Shown: piece after piece, positions 1 to 4,453 of the stretch
Layout: the number at the start of each line of letters is the position of its first letter
Position numbering within the stretch: position 1 is the stretch's first letter
NCBI GenBank assembly: GCA_020441735.1
Contig: JAGRLQ010000224.1
Location: forward strand, 1-6,644
DNA length: 6,644 nucleotides
Direction: 5' to 3'
Source of the DNA: Nitratireductor sp.
GTDB taxonomy: Bacteria; Pseudomonadota; Alphaproteobacteria; Rhizobiales; Rhizobiaceae
The notes under the pieces: generated by a model
What the model saw: the letters and a program-made list of their open reading frames with translations, nothing else
Database searches by the model: none
What the model was told of the DNA's origin: nothing
Position numbers and translations under genes: made by a program

Positions 1-768
1 TCCATGGCGGCGATGGTCGGCGGCGGCCTGCGCGCCCGTCCGGGCGAGGTCTCTCTGGCCCATAATGGCGTTCTGTTTCTCGACGAACTGCCGGAATTTA
101 CCCCGCAGGTACTCGATTCCCTGCGCCAGCCGCTGGAAGCAGGCGAGGCGGCGATTGTGCGCGCGAATTACCGGGTAACCTATCCTTCGCGGTTCCAGTT
201 GATCGCTGCCATGAACCCATGCCGGTGCGGCATGGCCGGCGAGCCGGGTCACGTTTGCCGCCGGGGCGAGCGCTGCGTGACCGACTACCAGTCCCGGCTT
301 TCCGGGCCGTTCATGGACCGTATCGACCTGCGCATCGAGGTGCCGGCGATTTCGGCTGCCGACATGATCTCGACGGCCGGTGGCGAGGCAAGTGCCGTTG
401 CTGCAGGCCGGGTTGCTGATGCGCGCAGGCTGCAGGAAGAGCGCCTTGAAGCCCTGTTGCGGCAGGCAGAGGGAGACCCGGAGCTTGCAAGGCAGATGAA
501 CCTGCATCGCGGACTACCGGCGCAGAAAACCAATGCGGCGTTGAGTGCGGCAATGACCGAACGCCTGGCCGCACCCGATGCGGGCGGCCAGAAACTGCTC
601 CGCGATGCGGCTGAATCCATGCGGTTTTCTGCCCGTGCCTACCACCGCATCCTGAAAGTTGCCCGAACCATTGCCGATCTTGATGGCGCCGAAACCGTTT
701 CACGCATCCATCTGGCCGAGGCGATCGCCTATCGCGCCGTCAATGAGCGACTGGCAGTTGCCGCCTGA
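1..768 (+). CDS. comM: ComM/YifB-family AAA+ ATPase (Mg-chelatase-like), 3' part only
   Basis: This is the C-terminal half of a ComM/YifB-type protein; the frame is already open at base 1, so the ATG at 4 is an internal Met. ComM is a hexameric helicase that promotes branch migration during integration of incoming DNA in transformable bacteria; in Hyphomicrobiales its role is less clear. Numbering from that Met, I see the family segment VGGGLRARPGEVSLAH (5-20), Walker B in GVLFLDELPEF (22-32), the AAMNPCRCG motif (68-76), and SRLSGPFMDRIDLRIEVP (97-114) with the conserved arginines. The C-terminal ChlI-like helical domain (about 155-250) contains FSARAYHRILKVARTIADL, the sensor-2 region. Walker A lies upstream, outside the window. 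The family is usually about 500 residues, so about half is present. Four cysteines (73, 75, 85, 91) sit close together. The frame is intact to the TGA at 766-768. The family call is firm; the in vivo function in this organism is inferred. Confidence 0.95.
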   Translation, partial: SMAAMVGGGLRARPGEVSLAHNGVLFLDELPEFTPQVLDSLRQPLEAGEAAIVRANYRVTYPSRFQLIAAMNPCRCGMAGEPGHVCRRGERCVTDYQSRLSGPFMDRIDLRIEVPAISAADMISTAGGEASAVAAGRVADARRLQEERLEALLRQAEGDPELARQMNLHRGLPAQKTNAALSAAMTERLAAPDAGGQKLLRDAAESMRFSARAYHRILKVARTIADLDGAETVSRIHLAEAIAYRAVNERLAVAA

Positions 769-780
769 TCTGAAGTGTCG

Positions 781-819
781 GGAAATTCATCAATTTCAGG
801 CATTTGATGAAGATTTTCC
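781..819. repeat. AT-rich inverted repeat after comM
   Basis: TTCATCAA (786-793) is the exact reverse complement of TTGATGAA (804-811), separated by 10 bases. GGAAA (781-785) and TTTCC (815-819) can extend the stem across a 3-base bulge. It starts 12 bases after the comM stop. No T-run follows, so it is not a standard intrinsic terminator. It could be a dyad operator for the downstream kinase gene or a weak 3'-end hairpin. I see no convincing sigma-70 promoter elsewhere in the 769-923 gap. Confidence 0.4.
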
Positions 820-909
820 GGCTGCCGGACGCACCCCGTTTACCATGCCTTTCAAGCAAATCTTCAGCCTGTTGTGACAGAATTTGCACGGAATTTGAAA
901 GCCGGGGGC

Positions 910-915
910 AAGGGA
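910..915 (+). promoter_or_regulatory. Ribosome binding site that fixes the kinase start
   Basis: AAGGGA lies 8 bases before the ATG at 924. The in-frame upstream starts (TTG 804, ATG 807) have no Shine-Dalgarno match, and they would add 40 residues, including four cysteines, unlike a normal kinase N-terminus. The site therefore supports 924 as the start. Confidence 0.65.
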
Positions 916-923
916 AACGCCGG

Positions 924-3233
924 ATGGGCGCGGAAAATCGCCACAAGCACTCAGACGAGCCAAAGGAACGGCGGGCGCAGGATGGCCCCGCTGCGGGTGG
1001 GGCTTTGCCCGGTTCGCCCGGCGGGAAAACCCGTTTTCGCAGTGTCAGGCGCCGTCCGGCCGCTGGTGGTTTCAGTCGGGTCGCAGCCTTGCTGCAGCGC
1101 CATGCCCTGCCAGCCGGCATCCTGCTTGCAGCCGGTGCCTTGTGCTACCTCACATCTCCCGCGCCGCCTCTCCTGATTGCCATCCTGGTGCTTGCCGGGC
1201 TTTGCGCCCTTGCGGTCCAGGCTCGAACCACGGCAGGGCGGGTCGATCTTGAGGCGATGCGCTCGCGCTTTGAGGAACTGGAAGACAAGGCCTGGGAACT
1301 CTCCGAAAGCGAAGAGCGGTACCGCGCCATCACCGATGCCTTTGGCGATCTTGTCGTTATCCGCGATCATCAAAACAATGTTCTTGCCTGCAACACGGCC
1401 TATGCGGAAAGCCTCGGCCAGACGCCTGAAGCGGTTGTTGCCGGCAATGTTCTACCGAGCCTGAAAGACGAGATGCCGGCGAAAGAAACCGGCCAGGCCT
1501 TTGAGGCCATGCTTTGTCACCCCGACGACAGCAGCAAACGGAGTCAGAGCGAACTGGTGATCGATGCACCCGATGGCCGCAAGTGGTTTCACTGGCTGGA
1601 CCTGCCCGCGCGTGACGAAAAGGGGGGAAAAAGCGCCATTCTCTCCGTTGCCCGGGACATCACCTCCTTCAAGCGTTCCACCGAACTCGATGCGGATGCC
1701 CGCAAGCAGGCCGAACAGGCAAATCGCGCCAAGTCGCGTTTTCTCGCCATGGCGAGCCACGAAATGCGAACGCCACTCAACGGCATCATCGGAATGTCGA
1801 AACTGCTTGGCAGCACCACACTGACGGCGGAGCAGCAAAACTACACCGAGGCGCTAGAGCGTTCCGGTCAGTCTCTGCTGCACCTGATCGAGGGCATGCT
1901 TGATCTGACGACCATCGAAGCCGGTCGGTTCGTGCTCAGGCCGCAATGGTTCGATCTCGGTTCCCTGCTTGAAGATACGCTGGAACTCCTCCACGCCCAG
2001 GCGGCGGAAAAGGACATCGGCCTCGGCCTCTATGTTGCGCCGCAAGTGCCCGCGCGAGTGCGGAGCGATGGCGAGCGCATGCGCCAGGTGCTGATCAACC
2101 TGGTCGGCAACGCCATCAAGTTTACCGAAACGGGCGGGGTTGCCGTTGAATGCGAAACGGCAATGCAGGAGGGCGCCGAAACGCTCATCCTGCGCATTCG
2201 CGATACCGGTCCGGGTCTGTCGGAAGAAGACCGTGTCCGCATATTCGGCGAATTCGAGCGGGTTGACGATCAGAACACCCGCCACGCCGGCGGCGCCGGT
2301 TTGGGCCTCGCGATTTCCCGCGCGCTTGCCGAGCAGTTCGGTGGCTTGCTCGAACTGGAAGAGACCGGCCCGCAGGGTTCGGTCTTCACCTTCAGTTTCC
2401 CGCTTGAGGACGCAGAATATGCTCACGACCAGACCTTGCTCGAGGACCATGACATCGCGCTGGTGGTGGAAAATCCGGTCGAGCGCACTTGCCTTGCCCG
2501 CACGCTGCAGGACAGGGGTGCCGTGATCCGGCAGCCGGATACGGATTTCAGCGGCTGCGATACGGTTCTGGTGGATTGCGACCTGGCACCGGAAACGCTT
2601 GAAAAACGGCGCAACGACCCCGCAAAACAAACATCCCGCATCTGCGTGCTCATGACCGCCGCCCAGAAGGCCCAGTGGCCGCAATTGCGGGAAGCTGGTG
2701 CCGATGCCTGGCTGACCCGCCCGGTACGCGCGGCAAGTCTCGAAGCCGTACTTGCAGGCAAGGTTGAAGACAGGCCGGCGTCCCCGAAGGATGACCAACC
2801 GGCAGAAGACACGCCTGTGGCCGGCCCGAAACGCCGTGTTTTGCTGGCAGAAGACAACGACATCAACGCCCTGCTGGTAACCGCAGCCCTGTCGAAGGCA
2901 GGTCACGATGTCATGCGGGTGCACAATGGCGCTGAGGCCATCAGGCAGTCTGCCATGCGGGGCGGGGAAGAGCCGGGTTACGACCTGATCCTGATGGACA
3001 TGCACATGCCGGTGATGGATGGCGTGCAGGCGATTGCCGAAATCCGCAGGCAGAAGAACACCGTTCCCATACTCGTCCTCTCTGCTGACGGGGTTGCTGA
3101 AAACCGCGCGGCAGCCCTTGCCGCTGGCGCTGATGGTTGCCTGTCCAAACCCATCGATCCGGCCGAATTGCTGGCCATCGTTGCCGATATCACTGTGGGG
3201 GAAGACACCGGGCAGAGCGAAGCCGCATCTTGA
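924..3233 (+). CDS. Membrane-anchored hybrid histidine kinase, PAS-HisKA-HATPase-REC-REC
   Basis: This 769-residue hybrid sensor kinase would autophosphorylate on His and pass the phosphate to its own receiver. Order of parts: basic, Gly/Pro-rich cytoplasmic N-terminus (1-60); two hydrophobic segments (about 61-76 and 81-98) joined by only a few residues; short coiled-coil linker (105-130); PAS domain (about 130-250, ending ARDITSFKR); HisKA with H279 in ASHEMRTPLNGIIG; HATPase_c with N box NLVGNAIKF (N396), G1 DTGPGLS (D427) and G2 GGAGLGLAIS (456-465). A first receiver-like segment (about 510-613) keeps an Asp at the phosphoacceptor position (D551) but has EN for the acidic pair and Arg (R599) for the conserved Lys. 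The second receiver (638-757) is complete: E643/D644, D692, S720, K742. There is no HPt domain. Start 924 is chosen for its ribosome binding site; TTG 804 or ATG 807 would give 809 or 808 residues. Signal and partner are unknown. The architecture is certain; no specific named kinase is claimed. Confidence 0.93.
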   Translation: MGAENRHKHSDEPKERRAQDGPAAGGALPGSPGGKTRFRSVRRRPAAGGFSRVAALLQRHALPAGILLAAGALCYLTSPAPPLLIAILVLAGLCALAVQARTTAGRVDLEAMRSRFEELEDKAWELSESEERYRAITDAFGDLVVIRDHQNNVLACNTAYAESLGQTPEAVVAGNVLPSLKDEMPAKETGQAFEAMLCHPDDSSKRSQSELVIDAPDGRKWFHWLDLPARDEKGGKSAILSVARDITSFKRSTELDADARKQAEQANRAKSRFLAMASHEMRTPLNGIIGMSKLLGSTTLTAEQQNYTEALERSGQSLLHLIEGMLDLTTIEAGRFVLRPQWFDLGSLLEDTLELLHAQAAEKDIGLGLYVAPQVPARVRSDGERMRQVLINLVGNAIKFTETGGVAVECETAMQEGAETLILRIRDTGPGLSEEDRVRIFGEFERVDDQNTRHAGGAGLGLAISRALAEQFGGLLELEETGPQGSVFTFSFPLEDAEYAHDQTLLEDHDIALVVENPVERTCLARTLQDRGAVIRQPDTDFSGCDTVLVDCDLAPETLEKRRNDPAKQTSRICVLMTAAQKAQWPQLREAGADAWLTRPVRAASLEAVLAGKVEDRPASPKDDQPAEDTPVAGPKRRVLLAEDNDINALLVTAALSKAGHDVMRVHNGAEAIRQSAMRGGEEPGYDLILMDMHMPVMDGVQAIAEIRRQKNTVPILVLSADGVAENRAAALAAGADGCLSKPIDPAELLAIVADITVGEDTGQSEAAS

Positions 3234-3253
3234 GGCAGGCAGCATCGCCTCAA
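3230..3253. repeat. Hairpin overlapping the kinase stop codon
   Basis: TTGAGGC (3230-3236) and GCCTCAA (3247-3253) form a perfect 7-bp stem with a 10-base loop, and the TGA stop (3231-3233) lies in the left arm. No T-tract follows. It may weakly terminate or stabilise the 3' end of the kinase mRNA. A chance palindrome is also possible. Confidence 0.35.
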
Positions 3254-3286
3254 TACCGTGAAGCACTCCTATCATTTGACGCCATC

Positions 3287-3304
3287 GGGTCATGCTATTG
3301 TCAT
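3287..3304 (+). promoter_or_regulatory. Candidate Pho box (PhoB site) upstream of olsB
   Basis: GGGTCAT (3287-3293), a 4-base spacer (GCTA) and TTGTCAT (3298-3304) match the PhoB layout CTGTCAT-N4-CTGTCAT at 5 of 7 and 6 of 7 positions, with the 11-base period intact. The site ends 42 bases before the olsB start. Ornithine-lipid synthesis in Sinorhizobium meliloti is known to be induced by phosphate limitation through PhoB, so the location makes biological sense. Caveats: there are only two half-sites, the first is imperfect, and the best -10 lies 16 bases past the box rather than the 10-11 seen at E. coli phoA. Confidence 0.45.
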
Positions 3305-3326
3305 CGGGTGGAATTAGCCGCTATTT
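3298..3326 (+). promoter_or_regulatory. Candidate sigma-70 promoter for olsB
   Basis: TTGTCA (3298-3303; one mismatch to TTGACA) and CTATTT (3321-3326; one mismatch to the rhizobial -10 CTATAT) are separated by 17 bases. Transcription would start near 3333 and give a leader of about 14 bases. The -35 overlaps the second Pho half-site. TTGACG at 3276-3281 is a better -35 by itself but has no -10 at proper spacing. Confidence 0.5.
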
Positions 3327-3346
3327 CCACAAGACGGAATGGTGCC

Positions 3347-4210
3347 ATGCTTGACCAGACAATCCAGATGCCGAACGGAACAGCTGCCGAAAAGTGCCCT
3401 TCGCGCGAGGGCGCCGTGCTTGGCAGGCTTGGGTCTCTCACCGTCAAACTGGCGGAGACCAGTGCGGAAATCGAGGCTGCGAAACGCCTTCGCTATGCTG
3501 TGTTTCACGAGGAACGCGGCAGGAAGCACACCGGCGCAGCCTCTTTGGACATTGATGAAGATGCCTTCGATGCCTATTGCGATCACTTGATCGTGGTCGA
3601 TGAGGATGCCCGTTCTCAGGCAGGCGGACCACCGGTAATAGCCACCTACCGGTTGATGGACCGGCACATGGCTGCCCGTGCCGGACGGTTTTATTCAGCC
3701 GGTGAGTACGACATCGCACCGCTTCTGGCACGTCACGAGACGCTGAGCTTTCTGGAATTCGGCCGCTCCTGCGTCGCGCCGGGCTACCGCGACAAGCGCA
3801 CCGTCGAACTTCTGTGGCACGGCAGTTGGGCTTACGTGCGCCGCCACGGCCATGACGTCATGTTCGGTTGCGCCTCCTTCGAAGGCACCGATCCGGCCAT
3901 CCATGCCGAAGCGCTGTCTCTGCTGGGCGAACAGGCACTGGCGGAAAGCGGCTGGCAGGTTACAGCCATTGTGCCCTCGGTCTCCCTGCCGGTCCTCAAG
4001 GCGGAAGACTACGATGCGCGCAAGGCGCTGCGCAGCCTGCCGCCGATTCTCAAGGGCTATCTGCGCCTGGGCGCCATTTTTGCCGGCGAAGCCGTAATCG
4101 ACCATGAGTTCGGCACGGTGGATGTGCTCGTCATCCTGCCGGTCGCCCGCCTCAATCCGCGCTATGTGCAGTACTATGGCGAGGATGCCGGCCGTCACAA
4201 GGCCGGCTAG
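3347..4210 (+). CDS. olsB: L-ornithine N-alpha-acyltransferase (GNAT fold), ornithine-lipid synthesis
   Basis: This 287-residue protein belongs to the OlsB family. OlsB transfers a 3-hydroxyacyl group from acyl carrier protein to the alpha-amino group of ornithine, giving lyso-ornithine lipid, which OlsA then acylates to the membrane lipid. It acts at the cytoplasmic face of the inner membrane. Visible family features are LRYAVFHEE (48-56), the acidic FDAYCDHLIVVD (74-85), ATYRLM (99-104), the core LEFGRSCVAPGYR (136-148), MFGCASFEGTDP (172-183), LPPILKGYLRLGA (231-243), and a C-terminal strand VLVILPV (260-266) followed by NPRYVQYYG. Length is close to rhizobial OlsB (just under 300). ATG 3347 is chosen because GGA (3336-3338) sits 8 bases upstream; the Met at codon 8 (3368) has no such site, and the frame continues upstream into the kinase gene without a plausible start. 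The TAG stop is the first part of the repeat that follows. No olsA is in the window; in rhizobia the two genes are generally unlinked. Related acyl-homoserine-lactone synthase folds are an alternative but fit less well. Confidence 0.88.
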   Translation: MLDQTIQMPNGTAAEKCPSREGAVLGRLGSLTVKLAETSAEIEAAKRLRYAVFHEERGRKHTGAASLDIDEDAFDAYCDHLIVVDEDARSQAGGPPVIATYRLMDRHMAARAGRFYSAGEYDIAPLLARHETLSFLEFGRSCVAPGYRDKRTVELLWHGSWAYVRRHGHDVMFGCASFEGTDPAIHAEALSLLGEQALAESGWQVTAIVPSVSLPVLKAEDYDARKALRSLPPILKGYLRLGAIFAGEAVIDHEFGTVDVLVILPVARLNPRYVQYYGEDAGRHKAG

Positions 4211-4310
4211 AGCAATTTCGATTTTGACGGAATCGGAAAAATCGAAATGCGTAAATGAACTCAGTTGCTTGGTGAGGGCTGTCGTTTCCACCTGACGGTG
4301 AAACGTTCTA
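4208..4310. repeat. Palindromic intergenic element with two hairpins, Hyphomicrobiales type
   Basis: The element opens with TAGAGCAATTTCG and closes with GAAACGTTCTA, imperfect inverted ends (TAGA/TCTA, GC/GT, TTTC/GAAA). Near the left end ATTTCGATTTT (4215-4225) pairs perfectly with AAAATCGAAAT (4238-4248) around a 12-base loop, and GCA/TGC can extend the stem past a bulged A. Near the right end CGTTTC (4283-4288) and ACC pair with GGT and GAAACG (4300-4305) around TGAC. GCGTAAA follows the left hairpin. TAGAGC...GCGTAAA palindromes of this build recur between genes in many Hyphomicrobiales genomes; that this one is dispersed cannot be shown from a single copy. It could be one element of about 103 bases or two facing elements. 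It may also help end olsB transcription, though no T-run follows. Confidence 0.6.
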
Positions 4311-4439
4311 AGGGTGGACTGAGCAGTCAACTTTCCCGCTCCTTGCAGCGATTGCTGTGGAACACTGCACCGGCAGGTAGGTGAAACCCGCCCCGCGCTT
4401 GCAATGCGGCGAGCAGCGGTGAATCCTGCGCTGTGATCC

Positions 4440-4445
4440 AGGAAG
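4440..4445 (+). promoter_or_regulatory. Ribosome binding site of mutS
   Basis: AGGAAG lies 8 bases before the ATG at 4454 and favours that start. An in-frame GTG at 4433 would add seven residues but has no comparable site. I found no convincing promoter between 4311 and 4439, which holds nothing recognisable. Confidence 0.65.
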
Positions 4446-4453
4446 ACCGGCGC

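Noticed and set aside
884..899. Sigma-54-like TTGCAC-N5-TTGAA
   Set aside because: Spacing is right, but the invariant GG of the -24 element is TG and the GC of the -12 element is GA.
804..923. N-terminal extension of the kinase from TTG 804 or ATG 807
   Set aside because: There is no ribosome binding site, the added 40 residues contain four cysteines and no domain, and the start would fall inside the inverted repeat. ATG 924 has a good site.
3230..3253. Intrinsic terminator after the kinase gene
   Set aside because: The stem is perfect, but the following bases lack a T-run, so it is reported only as a hairpin.
1854..3293. Long minus-strand open frame (479 codons) opposite the kinase gene
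   Set aside because: It lies almost wholly antisense to a gene with clear kinase domains, shows no recognisable domain, and is the kind of spurious open frame expected from GC-rich codon use.
4433..4453. GTG 4433 as the mutS start
   Set aside because: It adds only seven residues and has no ribosome binding site, while ATG 4454 has AGGAAG at 8 bases.
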